NCBI GenBank assembly: GCA_017472565.1
Contig: JAFUPY010000006.1
Span: forward strand, 1 to 47,397
DNA: 47,397 nt
Origin: Eubacterium sp.
GTDB taxonomy: Bacteria; Bacillota; Clostridia; Lachnospirales; Lachnospiraceae
Direction: 5' to 3'
How positions within the stretch are numbered: position 1 is the stretch's first letter; every line of letters starts with the position of its first letter. Positions 24,512-33,309 of this stretch are shown in pieces. A model generated the notes under the pieces. The model made no database searches. It was not told the origin of the DNA and was given only the letters and a program-made list of their open reading frames with translations. Made by a program: the position numbers and the translations under genes.

Positions 24512-25633
24512 ATGGGCAATCGCAAAAAACTATTTTTTAGCAAAGAACCATATGATTTGGAACAGACAAATGCCCTTTTTGCCCGTGCAATGAGGGATAA
24601 TTGTAAGTTTCACTACGATAACTGCAAAGAATATAAAGAAATACTGGATCATTTTGCATTTTCGCCGGATGATGTAAAGACATATGATGATGTATTTAGC
24701 ATTCCTGTATTGCCGACAGTTGTGTTTAAGAATCATCATCTGTTTTCTATGCCGGAAAGCCGAATGCTTGCCAAGGCAACTTCTTCTGGCACCAAGGGAA
24801 AGTTCAGCCGCATTGGATTTGAGACCAGTGGGCTGTTGTGTGCTGTAAAAATGGTGTTGAAAGTAGTTCGCAGACGAAAACTGCTGACGATTAAGCCGGC
24901 CAATTACATTGTCATGGGGTATCAGCCACACAAGAGCAATCAGACCGCAGTGACAAAAAATACATTTTGGACTACGTTGTTGGCACCTGCATTGAGCAGA
25001 ACTTACGCAATCAAATGGCAGGAAAACGGATATCAGGTTGATTTGGATGGGGTGATTGATGCCATTTTGAAAAAAGGCTCAGCAGGAGTTCCGCTGCGAT
25101 TTATCGGTTTTCCATCCTATACTTATTTTGTGATGAAACTGATGGAAGAGAGAGGACAGTCTATTAAGCTGAAACCAGGATCCAAGATCATGCTCGGTGG
25201 TGGCTGGAAGCAGTTCTACACAGAACAGGTGGACAAGCAGACCTTTTATGACCTGGCACAGCGTGTGTTGGGGGTTCCAGAGGAAGATGTGATTGAATTT
25301 TTTGGTGCAGTAGAGCATCCGATTTTATATTGCGACTGCAAAAAACATCATTTCCATATTCCGGTGTACAGTCGCGTGGCAATTCGGGATGTGCAGACCT
25401 TAGAACCACTTGGTATGAACCGAGTAGGACTTGTAAACCTGATCACACCGATGGTAAAGGCTACACCAATTTTAAGTGTGATGACAGACGATCTGGGTGT
25501 GATTCGAGACGGAAGCAACTGTGGTTGTGGAATCACATCTCCGTATTTGGAAATTATCGGTCGTGTTGGCATGAAAGATATTAAGACTTGTGCGGCAGGA
25601 GCAGCAGAACTGATGTCGGAGGTGAAGTTATGA
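24512..25633 (+). CDS. LuxE family acyl-protein synthetase
   Basis: A 373-residue adenylate-forming enzyme like LuxE, the synthetase of bacterial fatty acid reductase, which activates a carboxylic acid with ATP and holds it on a cysteine for LuxC. TSSGTKGKFSR is the phosphate-binding loop of the superfamily, and LGGGWKQFYTEQ and EFFGAVEHPILY follow. Cys360 near the C-terminus is in the place of the acyl-accepting cysteine of Photobacterium LuxE. Total length also matches LuxE. ATG at 24512 after AGGTGA. It overlaps the LuxC-like gene by ATGA. The acid substrate is unknown. Confidence 0.85.
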   Translation: MGNRKKLFFSKEPYDLEQTNALFARAMRDNCKFHYDNCKEYKEILDHFAFSPDDVKTYDDVFSIPVLPTVVFKNHHLFSMPESRMLAKATSSGTKGKFSRIGFETSGLLCAVKMVLKVVRRRKLLTIKPANYIVMGYQPHKSNQTAVTKNTFWTTLLAPALSRTYAIKWQENGYQVDLDGVIDAILKKGSAGVPLRFIGFPSYTYFVMKLMEERGQSIKLKPGSKIMLGGGWKQFYTEQVDKQTFYDLAQRVLGVPEEDVIEFFGAVEHPILYCDCKKHHFHIPVYSRVAIRDVQTLEPLGMNRVGLVNLITPMVKATPILSVMTDDLGVIRDGSNCGCGITSPYLEIIGRVGMKDIKTCAAGAAELMSEVKL

Positions 25634-26970
25634 TATTGTATCAGGGAAAACTATATGAATCCTCAGAACAGGATAATCTTTTGGATCGATTGGAAGAAGA
25701 CATCAATCTTGTTCGCCTGCATCAAAAACTGACAACACAAGAAGTGATAGATGCCCTTGCTCAGATGGGTGATAAAATTGCTTCCGGTGTTTTTGATACC
25801 ATCATTCAAGAACTTGCCATTGAGGGCATAGAACGCTACATTGGCATGTTGATTTTGATGTTAAAAAAAGAAACCTTAACTTATAAAGTGAAGACTGAAT
25901 TAGGACAGGATTTTTTTGTGGAATGGCAGACCAATCCGTCGTTGGGTCAGACCAAAGTGGGTGTGAAACCAATGCCTCTTGGAACAATTTTCCATATTGC
26001 TGCTGGAAATATGGACGGTTTGCCGGTATTTAGCGTGGCTGAGGGTTTATTGACGGGAAATGTGAATATCTTAAAACTTCCCCAGGCAGACAATGGACTG
26101 TCCATTCAGTTCTTTTTAAAGTTGATTGAGATTCAGCCGAAATTAAAGGACTTTATCTATGTGTTTGATACACCATCCTCAGATTTTACAGCCATGATCA
26201 AGATGGGGGAAATGTCCGATGGCATTGTGACCTGGGGTGGAGATGATTCCATTGCAGCAGTTCGCAAGTTTGCAAAGCCTGGCACAAAGCTGATTGAGTG
26301 GGGGCATAAGCTGGGATTTGCCTATATCTCTGGGTATGAGGATAAAGAGGCTGAGCTGACCGCATTGGCAGAGCACATTTTTATTACCAAACAGCTTCTG
26401 TGCAACTCTTGTCAAACCATATATTTGGATACAGATAAAATAGACGATGTTCATCAGTTTTGCGTAGAATTTTTGCCATATATGGAAGCATCATCAAAGA
26501 AATATCTGGTCAATACTATCGGTTCCATGGCAGAGATAACTCTTCGCAGATACAGCGATGAGATTATGGGTGTGCTTGCAGCTCATGCCGCCAATTCAAC
26601 AGGAGAGAACAATGCCGACAATGCAGATAAACAGCGTCCGGCCAACAAAACCTACCAGGCCAGAGGCTGCAGTCTGATGGCCTGCCATGACAGCGAACTG
26701 GAGCTTTCCTATATGTTTGGCAACTGTTTGGTCAAACGACTTCCAAAAGACCAGATGATGTCAGTACTTCGCAGAAACAAAGGCTATTTGCAGACCGCAG
26801 GCCTGATCTGCGCGCCGGAAGAAAGAGAAGAACTGGTAGAGATTCTTGCAAGAGCCGGTGTTGTCCGCATTATGCGGGCTGGTAACATGTCCGAGAGCTA
26901 CTGTGGGGAGGCTCATGATGGCGAGTATCCGCTGCGACGTTACACTCGTATAGTAAACGTTGAACCATAG
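25630..26970 (+). CDS. LuxC family acyl-CoA/acyl-protein reductase
   Basis: A 446-residue aldehyde-dehydrogenase-fold reductase that would reduce the acyl group delivered by LuxE to an aldehyde using NADPH. GTIFHIAAGNMDGLPVFS is the conserved nucleotide-fold segment, and LLCNSCQTIYLD supplies Cys258 or Cys261 as the candidate acylated nucleophile. RRYTRIV ends the protein, as in LuxC proteins. It starts at 25630, overlapping the LuxE stop codon by four bases, which indicates translational coupling. No luxA, luxB or luxD is in the window. Confidence 0.85.
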   Translation: MILYQGKLYESSEQDNLLDRLEEDINLVRLHQKLTTQEVIDALAQMGDKIASGVFDTIIQELAIEGIERYIGMLILMLKKETLTYKVKTELGQDFFVEWQTNPSLGQTKVGVKPMPLGTIFHIAAGNMDGLPVFSVAEGLLTGNVNILKLPQADNGLSIQFFLKLIEIQPKLKDFIYVFDTPSSDFTAMIKMGEMSDGIVTWGGDDSIAAVRKFAKPGTKLIEWGHKLGFAYISGYEDKEAELTALAEHIFITKQLLCNSCQTIYLDTDKIDDVHQFCVEFLPYMEASSKKYLVNTIGSMAEITLRRYSDEIMGVLAAHAANSTGENNADNADKQRPANKTYQARGCSLMACHDSELELSYMFGNCLVKRLPKDQMMSVLRRNKGYLQTAGLICAPEEREELVEILARAGVVRIMRAGNMSESYCGEAHDGEYPLRRYTRIVNVEP

Positions 26971-27004
26971 TACTTGTGATTCCTAAACCTCTTTTTTTAT
27001 AAAA

Positions 27005-27019
27005 AATTTTCAGAATAAA
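27005..27019 (+). promoter_or_regulatory. CodY-motif-like sequence upstream of the spore-coat-like genes
   Basis: AATTTTCAGAATAAA agrees with the CodY consensus AATTTTCWGAAAATT at 12 of 15 positions. The setting is very AT-rich, so chance is a real possibility. Confidence 0.25.
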
Positions 27020-27073
27020 AATTTTTCTACGCCACATACTAACAATGCAACAACAAATTTACGGAGGTATGTC

Positions 27074-27259
27074 ATGGGAAAATTATCAGAAAAAGAATTA
27101 TCCGCCTTAAATGAAGCCCTTGCAGACGAAGAATTATTAGTAAAAAAATTCAAAATGCTTGCTTCTTGTGCACAGGACGAAGAAGTAAAGAAGAAATTCG
27201 AAAGAATTTCTGATCAGCACCAGGGTCATTTTAATGCATTATATTCACACTTAAAATAG
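27074..27259 (+). CDS. Small helical spore-coat/ferritin-like protein
   Basis: A 61-residue, mostly helical and charged protein with the pattern of clostridial spore-coat-associated ferritin-like proteins (LNEALADEELLVKKF, then FERISDQHQGHFNAL). Only ten bases separate it from the next gene, which belongs to the same group, so the two are probably cotranscribed. GGAGG lies six bases before the ATG at 27074. The assignment rests on pattern resemblance; biochemical function is unknown. Confidence 0.55.
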   Translation: MGKLSEKELSALNEALADEELLVKKFKMLASCAQDEEVKKKFERISDQHQGHFNALYSHLK

Positions 27260-27269
27260 GAGGTAGGTC

Positions 27270-27530
27270 ATGCAGTGTTATACAGATAAAGAAATTTTAG
27301 CAGATGGTTTATCTGCACAGAAAGCGACAACAAGTCTCTTTAACCAGAATGTAAACGAATGTGTGCATGATAATTTAAGAAGCACAATGATGAAAATTTT
27401 GGCAGAAGAGCATCTCATTCAGGTTGATGTATTTAATCTGATGCATGCAAGAGGCTTTTATGAAACGCCGGCAGCAGATGAAAAGAAAATTTCAGCAGCA
27501 GCACAGAAGTTTGCACAGAGTGCAAAATAA
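27270..27530 (+). CDS. Spore coat protein, CotF-like
   Basis: An 86-residue protein beginning MQCYTDKEILADGLSAQK, followed by a helix with NVNECVHDNLRSTMM and AEEHLIQVDVFNLMHARGFY. The DKEIL...LSSQK...EC...L...EE...F..M..RGWY layout is that of CotF-type spore coat proteins in Firmicutes. AGGAGGT precedes the ATG. Followed by a terminator. Presumably expressed in the mother cell, but no confident sporulation promoter was recognised upstream of the pair. Confidence 0.68.
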   Translation: MQCYTDKEILADGLSAQKATTSLFNQNVNECVHDNLRSTMMKILAEEHLIQVDVFNLMHARGFYETPAADEKKISAAAQKFAQSAK

Positions 27531-27551
27531 ATTTCAAATATGGTATTTATC

Positions 27552-27588
27552 AGGAGATCCTTCTCTAAATGAGAGGGATTTCCTTTTT
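27552..27588 (+). terminator. Terminator after the spore-coat-like gene pair
   Basis: AGGAGATCC...CTC pairs with GAG...GGATTTCCT around TAAAT, then five T. Confidence 0.85.
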
Positions 27589-27686
27589 CATTCCTATGAG
27601 GGAAACCCGTTTGAAAATTTACTGGCCGTTTTTGGGGTGAAAAATTGTAAATTTATGTTTTTTTTATATATACCAGCATGCTTCTA

Positions 27687-27695
27687 TGGTAAAAT
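27687..27695 (+). promoter_or_regulatory. Extended -10 promoter of the ABC transporter genes
   Basis: TGGTAAAAT is a good extended -10, 68 bases before the ATG of the ATPase gene. The -35 region, TATATA at 17 bases, is poor. The rest of the gap 27589-27762 is AT-rich with no gene. Confidence 0.5.
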
Positions 27696-27762
27696 ATAGA
27701 AACAAATCAGAAATTGTGCAGATTTATCTGTGAAATAGAACAATTCTAAACGAGGATACGAT

Positions 27763-28464
27763 ATGTCTTACATTGAATTTTCAAACATAACAAAAGAATA
27801 TCATATGGGAGAGACCACCATCAAAGCGGTTGATGGTGCTTCTTTTCATGTGGAAAAGGGAGAATTGGCCATTATCCTTGGCGCGTCTGGGGCAGGAAAA
27901 ACCACAGCCTTAAATATCCTTGGTGGTATGGATGTGCCAACTTCAGGAAAAATCATGGTGGATGGCAATGAGATCACTGCTTACAACAAAAAAGAGCTGG
28001 TTGGATACCGCCGTACGGATATTGGATTTGTGTTCCAGTTTTACAATCTGGTGCCAAACTTGACTGCTTTGGAAAATGTAGAATTGGCAGCACAGGTTTG
28101 TAAGGATTCGCTGGACGCGTCTGAAACACTGGACAAGGTTGGTCTGTCTCACCGAAAAGGCAATTTCCCTGCTCAGTTGTCTGGCGGTGAGCAGCAGCGT
28201 GTTTCCATTGCAAGAGCCTTGGCGAAAAATCCAAAGCTATTGCTCTGCGATGAACCGACAGGTGCACTGGATTACAACACAGGACGACAGATTTTACAAT
28301 TGCTGCAGGATACCTGCCGCAAGGAAGGGATTACCATCGTTCTGATTACCCACAATTCTGCCCTGGCACCAATGGCAGATCGTCTGATTCGTTTCCGAAG
28401 CGGAAAAGTGGTGGAAATGACGGTAAATGACAACCCTGTTCCAATTTCTGAGATTGAATGGTAA
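27763..28464 (+). CDS. ABC transporter ATP-binding protein (MacB/LolD type)
   Basis: A 233-residue ATPase that powers the permease encoded next to it. Walker A is GASGAGKTT, the signature is LSGGEQQRV and Walker B is [11 protein letters not shown], followed by the switch histidine in [29 protein letters not shown] is typical of the MacB/LolD/FtsE type that works with FtsX-like permeases. ACGAGGA lies before the ATG. The pair with the long permease suggests a mechanotransmission-type exporter. Confidence 0.94.
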   Translation: MSYIEFSNITKEYHMGETTIKAVDGASFHVEKGELAIILGASGAGKTTALNILGGMDVPTSGKIMVDGNEITAYNKKELVGYRRTDIGFVFQFYNLVPNLTALENVELAAQVCKDSLDASETLDKVGLSHRKGNFPAQLSGGEQQRVSIARALAKNPKLLLCDEPTGALDYNTGRQILQLLQDTCRKEGITIVLITHNSALAPMADRLIRFRSGKVVEMTVNDNPVPISEIEW

Positions 28465-28515
28465 TTGGGAAATGTGTGATTTCCAAGAAAAAGAATGATT
28501 GTTAGGAAAAAACAA

Positions 28516-31500
28516 ATGAGTGCATATTGGAAAGATATTTTTCGGACAATTAAATACGGAAAAAAACGTTTTTTCTCCATCATGCTGATTGTTGCCCTTG
28601 GAGTGACTATGTTTACGGGAATTCGTGCTGCCTGCAATGACCTTACATATACAGCAGACCGTTTTTATGACCAGCAAAAGTTATATGATATCAATGTTGC
28701 TTCTACCTTAGGGCTTACCGATGCGGATGCAAAAGCCCTGGCTATGGTGGAAGGAGTTGCTGTCGCAGAAGGCGGCTATGAACTGAGTGTTTTTACCGAG
28801 TTTGATGATGCCAATCATGAAGCTGTTGTAAAAATGATTGGAAAAGAGTTGAACCAGCCGTATGTGGTTGAGGGAAAACTGCCTGATAACGCAAATAAAA
28901 TCGCCGTTAATGAAATGTATGTCAAACATTCCGGTAAGTCCATCGGGGATACCGTTGTGCTTACGGAAGAAGAAGTGGAGAATCAGGATCCTTTTTTGGC
29001 AGGATGCGAGTATACGATCACAGCCATTATCAATGACCCGATGGATGTGAATATGCGAGATGGTAATGTATCCTGGCGTTCTCAGGGAACGGTAGATTAT
29101 ACTTTTTATCTCCATGAGAGTGCCTTTGTCTCTGATATTTATACCTATATTTATCTGGCTGTGGAAGGTGCACAGGAACTGCAGACATACGATGATGAAT
29201 ACAAAACACTGATTTCTACAGTAGAAGAACGTATCATTGCAGATGTAAAAGAAGGGCGCGAACAGGAGAGACGTGACGAAATTATTGCGGACGCATATGA
29301 AGAATACTACGAAGCGGAAGCTGAAGTACTGGATGAACTCTCTGAAGCGGAAGCAGAGCTTGCAGATGGCCGTGCAGAACTGGCGGATGGGAGACGTCAG
29401 CTTGCAGATGGAAAGAAAGAACTTGCAGATAATGAAACCCGCATGGAAGAAGAGTTTCAGAATGCAGCAAATGAAATCGCTGACGGCAAGGCACAGATTG
29501 CCGATGCCAGGTCTGAATTAGCAGCGAATGAGCAACAGATCGCGGATGGCGAAGCTCAGCTTGCCAGTGTGAAGGAAGAATTGGCGGCACAGGAAGCGGC
29601 TGCAATGCAGCAGATTCAGGACGGCTTCGACCAGTTATATGCAGCCAGAGAGGAAGCTGTCTCTGCGTTGGACTTTTTATATCAGTCACGAGATACCATC
29701 ATTCTTTTGGCTGGTGGTAATGCGGAGTATATTACGCAGTGGCATCCATTGTATTATGGATATCAAGAAGTATTAAGAAATATTGCGGAAGCAGAAGCCG
29801 GTCTTGCTACTATTGATACCGAACTTGCTAATTTGGAAGCGAAAAAGGCTGAGACAGAACAATTATTTGCTTCTTATTGGGCAGAACTTGATGCTCAGGA
29901 ACAGTCTCTGAAGGATGGAAAAGCCCAGATTGAAGCAGGCAAACAAGAACTTGCCACCCAGGAGCAGACCTTAAAGGATGGGGAAGCAACCCTAAGACAA
30001 GAGGAAGCAGATGCGAAAACTCAGATTGCAGATGCAAGGTCTGAAATTCGCAAAAATGAGGCAAAGCTTGCGGATGGAATGGCAGAGTTAAAAGAAGGTG
30101 AGCAGGAATATCAGGAAGGCTATGACGAGGCCATGACGGAACTTGCGGATGCCAGAGCAGAAATCGAGGATATTGATGAAGCAGAATGGTATATCCAGAC
30201 TCGAAGTTCGTTAAGCGGTTATGTCAATGTACAGAGCGATGCGGATTCCATTGAGGGAATTGGAACATTCCTTGCCATTATTTTCTTTATCGTGGCTGTG
30301 TTGATCAGTCTTACGACCATGACACGAATGGTGGAAGAAGATCGTGGCATGATCGGTACCTATAAGGCACTTGGATTTACCAATCCGGAGATTCGCAGAA
30401 AAGCAGTGATTTATTCTGCCAGTGCATGTATCGCCGGTGGAATCATTGGAGATATCGGTGGATACGTGATCTTGCCAGAAATCATCATCTATATCTTCAA
30501 GACCATGTACACCTTCCCGGAAATGATGCTGAGATTTGATTTCTTCTACGGAATGCTTGGAATCGTACTGTTTGTTGCCGGTGTAAGCGGCGCAGCTGCA
30601 GTGGCTTGTAATGCGATCTTAAAGCAAATGCCAGCTATCTTGATGCGTCCACAGGCGCCAAAAAATGGCTCCAGAATTTTCCTGGAAAAGATAGGATTTA
30701 TCTGGTCTCGCATGTCATTTTTAAATAAAGTAACAGCGAGAAACCTGTTCCGATATAAAAAACGTTTCCTGATGACTGTATTTGGTATTATGGGATGTAC
30801 CGCACTGCTAGTCTGTGGTTTCGGAATTAAGAATACGGTTACGGCTTTCATGCCAAAACAGTATGAACAGACCTATGAGTACGATGTTATGGCGGTTTCC
30901 ATGGCAGAAGACAACGAAATGTTATTGTCTTATGTAGAGGATTCCGAAAATGTGGAACGTTATATCAATGTGCAGGTTGAAAACGTGAAATTGAAAAATG
31001 AAGCTGGTCGGGAAGAAACGGTACAGATGATCGTTGTTCCGACAGGAGGCGACATTGATCCATTCATTCATCTGCGCTTGAAGGATGGAAGTATTGTTCC
31101 GCTAAGCAAGGAAGGCATTACCGTGACATACAACGTTTCCACGATTCTTGAATTTGGAGTAGGCGACACGATTCTTATGCGGGATCTTGCTTTGAATGAA
31201 GCGCAGACACCGGTGGCACAGATTGTGGAAAACTATCTCGGAAATATGGTTTATGTGACAGAGGAATACTATGAAGCTCACTTCAAAGCATTTGAGGCAA
31301 ATGGTGTACTTTTGAATCTGACTGACTTCTGTGATGACCCGGTGGGATATGCAACAGCACTTGGTGAAAAGGACGGCGTGATATCCTGTATCAGCACAGA
31401 CAATCTGAAGGAAGATTTTTCCTCTGCCTTTGCACTGATGAACCTGGTAGTATATGTTGTTATCGTTTTGGCGGCAGGTATGGCATTTGTTGTATTGTTC

Positions 31501-31839
31501 ACCCTGGCAACCACTAATATTTCCGAGCGAAGCCGAGAGTTGGCAACCATCAAAGTACTGGGATTTTTTGATAAAGAAGTGCATTTGTATGTAAACAAAG
31601 AGACTCTGATTTTATCGGTAATCGGTATTTTGGTGGGGCTTCCAGTTGGTTTTGTTCTGACTTATGCACTGGGAATTATATTAAAACTTCCAGGCATTCA
31701 TTTTGATGTGTCCATTTTCCCAAGCACCTATCTGATCGCTGCAGTAATTGCATTTGCATTTACTATCATTGTAAATCAGATTACCAACCGACTGCTGGAT
31801 GCCATTGATCCGGTAGAAGCACTAAAAAGTGTGGAATAA
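28516..31839 (+). CDS. FtsX-like ABC transporter permease with long coiled-coil insert
   Basis: A 1107-residue permease. A first transmembrane helix (about residues 17-38) is followed by a large extracytoplasmic part. Residues from about 260 to 554 carry two long coiled-coil arms built of seven-residue units such as LADGRAE and LADGKKE, separated by about 100 less regular residues. The first FtsX domain (from about 584, FLAIIFFIVAVLISL) and a second transmembrane set at the C-terminus follow. The ATG at 28516 with AGGA upstream is preferred over 28495. The cargo is unknown; the arms could span toward the cell wall or bind a partner. Confidence 0.9.
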   Translation: MSAYWKDIFRTIKYGKKRFFSIMLIVALGVTMFTGIRAACNDLTYTADRFYDQQKLYDINVASTLGLTDADAKALAMVEGVAVAEGGYELSVFTEFDDANHEAVVKMIGKELNQPYVVEGKLPDNANKIAVNEMYVKHSGKSIGDTVVLTEEEVENQDPFLAGCEYTITAIINDPMDVNMRDGNVSWRSQGTVDYTFYLHESAFVSDIYTYIYLAVEGAQELQTYDDEYKTLISTVEERIIADVKEGREQERRDEIIADAYEEYYEAEAEVLDELSEAEAELADGRAELADGRRQLADGKKELADNETRMEEEFQNAANEIADGKAQIADARSELAANEQQIADGEAQLASVKEELAAQEAAAMQQIQDGFDQLYAAREEAVSALDFLYQSRDTIILLAGGNAEYITQWHPLYYGYQEVLRNIAEAEAGLATIDTELANLEAKKAETEQLFASYWAELDAQEQSLKDGKAQIEAGKQELATQEQTLKDGEATLRQEEADAKTQIADARSEIRKNEAKLADGMAELKEGEQEYQEGYDEAMTELADARAEIEDIDEAEWYIQTRSSLSGYVNVQSDADSIEGIGTFLAIIFFIVAVLISLTTMTRMVEEDRGMIGTYKALGFTNPEIRRKAVIYSASACIAGGIIGDIGGYVILPEIIIYIFKTMYTFPEMMLRFDFFYGMLGIVLFVAGVSGAAAVACNAILKQMPAILMRPQAPKNGSRIFLEKIGFIWSRMSFLNKVTARNLFRYKKRFLMTVFGIMGCTALLVCGFGIKNTVTAFMPKQYEQTYEYDVMAVSMAEDNEMLLSYVEDSENVERYINVQVENVKLKNEAGREETVQMIVVPTGGDIDPFIHLRLKDGSIVPLSKEGITVTYNVSTILEFGVGDTILMRDLALNEAQTPVAQIVENYLGNMVYVTEEYYEAHFKAFEANGVLLNLTDFCDDPVGYATALGEKDGVISCISTDNLKEDFSSAFALMNLVVYVVIVLAAGMAFVVLFTLATTNISERSRELATIKVLGFFDKEVHLYVNKETLILSVIGILVGLPVGFVLTYALGIILKLPGIHFDVSIFPSTYLIAAVIAFAFTIIVNQITNRLLDAIDPVEALKSVE

Positions 31840-31893
31840 GGGACAGAATCCGAAAAACAGAAAACGTAAAATCAATAGCATGTTTTGAAAAGA

Positions 31894-31952
31894 AAAGAGT
31901 TTTGTAATATGAATCACAATTCACATTGTTAGGATTACAAAACTCTTTTTTT
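31894..31952 (+). terminator. Strong terminator after the permease gene
   Basis: A perfect 15-pair outer stem (AAAGAGTTTTGTAAT with its complement) encloses an inner ACAAT/ATTGT hairpin, followed by T. Confidence 0.92.
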
Positions 31953-31962
31953 ACGTTATAAT
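31935..31962 (+). promoter_or_regulatory. Putative promoter of the VWA cassette, overlapping the terminator
   Basis: A perfect -10 TATAAT (31957-31962) has a -35-like TTACAA (31935-31940) 16 bases before it, inside the right arm of the preceding terminator. Confidence 0.45.
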
Positions 31963-31983
31963 GTTAATTTGGAGGACACTAAC

Positions 31984-33309
31984 ATGTACAATCAACAGGA
32001 ATTTGCAAAAGAAATATTGCAGCTTTCCAGAAATCAGTTGCTGATTCATTTTCGCTTTCTGGCGAATGCAGTTTCACGACTGGAACTGACAGAAAGTGAA
32101 TCGGTTCGTTTTGCCTGTGATGGGCGTCGCATCCTGTATGCGCCGAGGGCGATCTTGCAATATTATAAAAATGACAAAAATTACATTAACCGTATGTATT
32201 TACACTGCATGTTCCATTGTATGATGCAGCACATGTACGCTGGTAAGAATTATCAGGGGTTATACTGGAATCTGGCCTGTGACATTGCGGTGGAGCAGAT
32301 GATATTAAACCTTCACCAGTCATATCTTGCGACACACAGAGACGGGGCGCAGCGTGCCACTTTAGAAATTCTGAAGGATAAACTTCCAGCGATGAATGCG
32401 GAGCTGATCTATCATCATTTTGTGAACAATCCTCCAACAGATGGTGATATGGAAGCGTTGATTGCCAGCTTTGAGATTGATGACCACACAGGCTGGTGTT
32501 CATCCGGACAAAGTCAGAGTTCAGACGAGACGGATGCAGACTCCAAAAAAGAATCTCAGGATATGGAAAATGATATTGATAAGGATTCCTGGGAAAAGAT
32601 TGCACGCCGTGCTTTAGTAGAATTGGAAAACTTTCAGCGTGATTCTGACATGGACATGGAAGCCATGATTCAGCAGTTGAAGATGGTGACAAGAACCAGG
32701 CAGGATTATCGTCGATTTTTGCAGAAGTTTTTCACCATGGGTGAGACCATGCAATTGAACATGGAAGAGTTTGATAATATTTTTTATACTTACGGTCTGA
32801 AACTGTATGGTAATGTTCCGTTGATTGAGCCTTTGGAGTATAAAGAGGACAAAAGAATCCGCGATTTTGCCATTGTGATTGATACTTCAGCTTCTGTATC
32901 CGGTGACATGGTGCAGGGATTTTTGCAGAAAACCTATGATATTCTCATGCAGAGTGAGAACTTCTTCTCAAAGATTAATCTGTATCTGATTCAGTGCGAC
33001 AGCAAGATTCAGGAAGCGGTGAAGCTGACCTCAAAGGAGCAGATCCAGGAATATATCGACCACATGGAAATCAAGGGACTTGGTCGAACGGACTTTAGAC
33101 CGGCCTTCCAATACATCGACGAGTTGGTATTATCAGGAGAGTTGAAAAACTTAAAAGGCATGTTGTATTTCACCGATGGAGAAGGAATATTCCCTGGAAA
33201 ACGACCGAAGTACGAGACCGCCTTTGTATTTTTAGATAATTATAAAGATGTGCCGATGGTGCCGCCATGGGCAATGAAAATAATATTAAATCATAAGGAT
33301 TTACAATAA
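31984..33309 (+). CDS. DUF2201-type VWA protein with degenerate metallopeptidase-like N-domain
   Basis: A 441-residue soluble protein. The N-terminal half resembles the DUF2201 putative metallopeptidase domain: HCMFHCMMQH (residues 74-83) keeps the histidines of HExxH but has Cys75 where the catalytic glutamate is expected. An acidic, Ser/Asp-rich linker (about 175-205) follows. The C-terminal VWA-like domain has a complete MIDAS metal site: DTSAS (Asp300, Ser302, Ser304), Thr369 in GRTD and Asp398 in TDGEG. VWA proteins of this type act with MoxR AAA ATPases, and one is encoded two genes downstream. GGAGG precedes the ATG at 31984. Confidence 0.85.
   Translation: MYNQQEFAKEILQLSRNQLLIHFRFLANAVSRLELTESESVRFACDGRRILYAPRAILQYYKNDKNYINRMYLHCMFHCMMQHMYAGKNYQGLYWNLACDIAVEQMILNLHQSYLATHRDGAQRATLEILKDKLPAMNAELIYHHFVNNPPTDGDMEALIASFEIDDHTGWCSSGQSQSSDETDADSKKESQDMENDIDKDSWEKIARRALVELENFQRDSDMDMEAMIQQLKMVTRTRQDYRRFLQKFFTMGETMQLNMEEFDNIFYTYGLKLYGNVPLIEPLEYKEDKRIRDFAIVIDTSASVSGDMVQGFLQKTYDILMQSENFFSKINLYLIQCDSKIQEAVKLTSKEQIQEYIDHMEIKGLGRTDFRPAFQYIDELVLSGELKNLKGMLYFTDGEGIFPGKRPKYETAFVFLDNYKDVPMVPPWAMKIILNHKDLQ

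Noticed and set aside
23823..26970. A bioluminescence operon
   Set aside because: LuxE- and LuxC-like proteins and a flavin reductase are present, but luxA, luxB and luxD are absent and the host is apparently anaerobic.
27445..27699. Open frame of 84 codons after the spore-coat-like gene
   Set aside because: It overlaps that gene in another frame and reads through its terminator.
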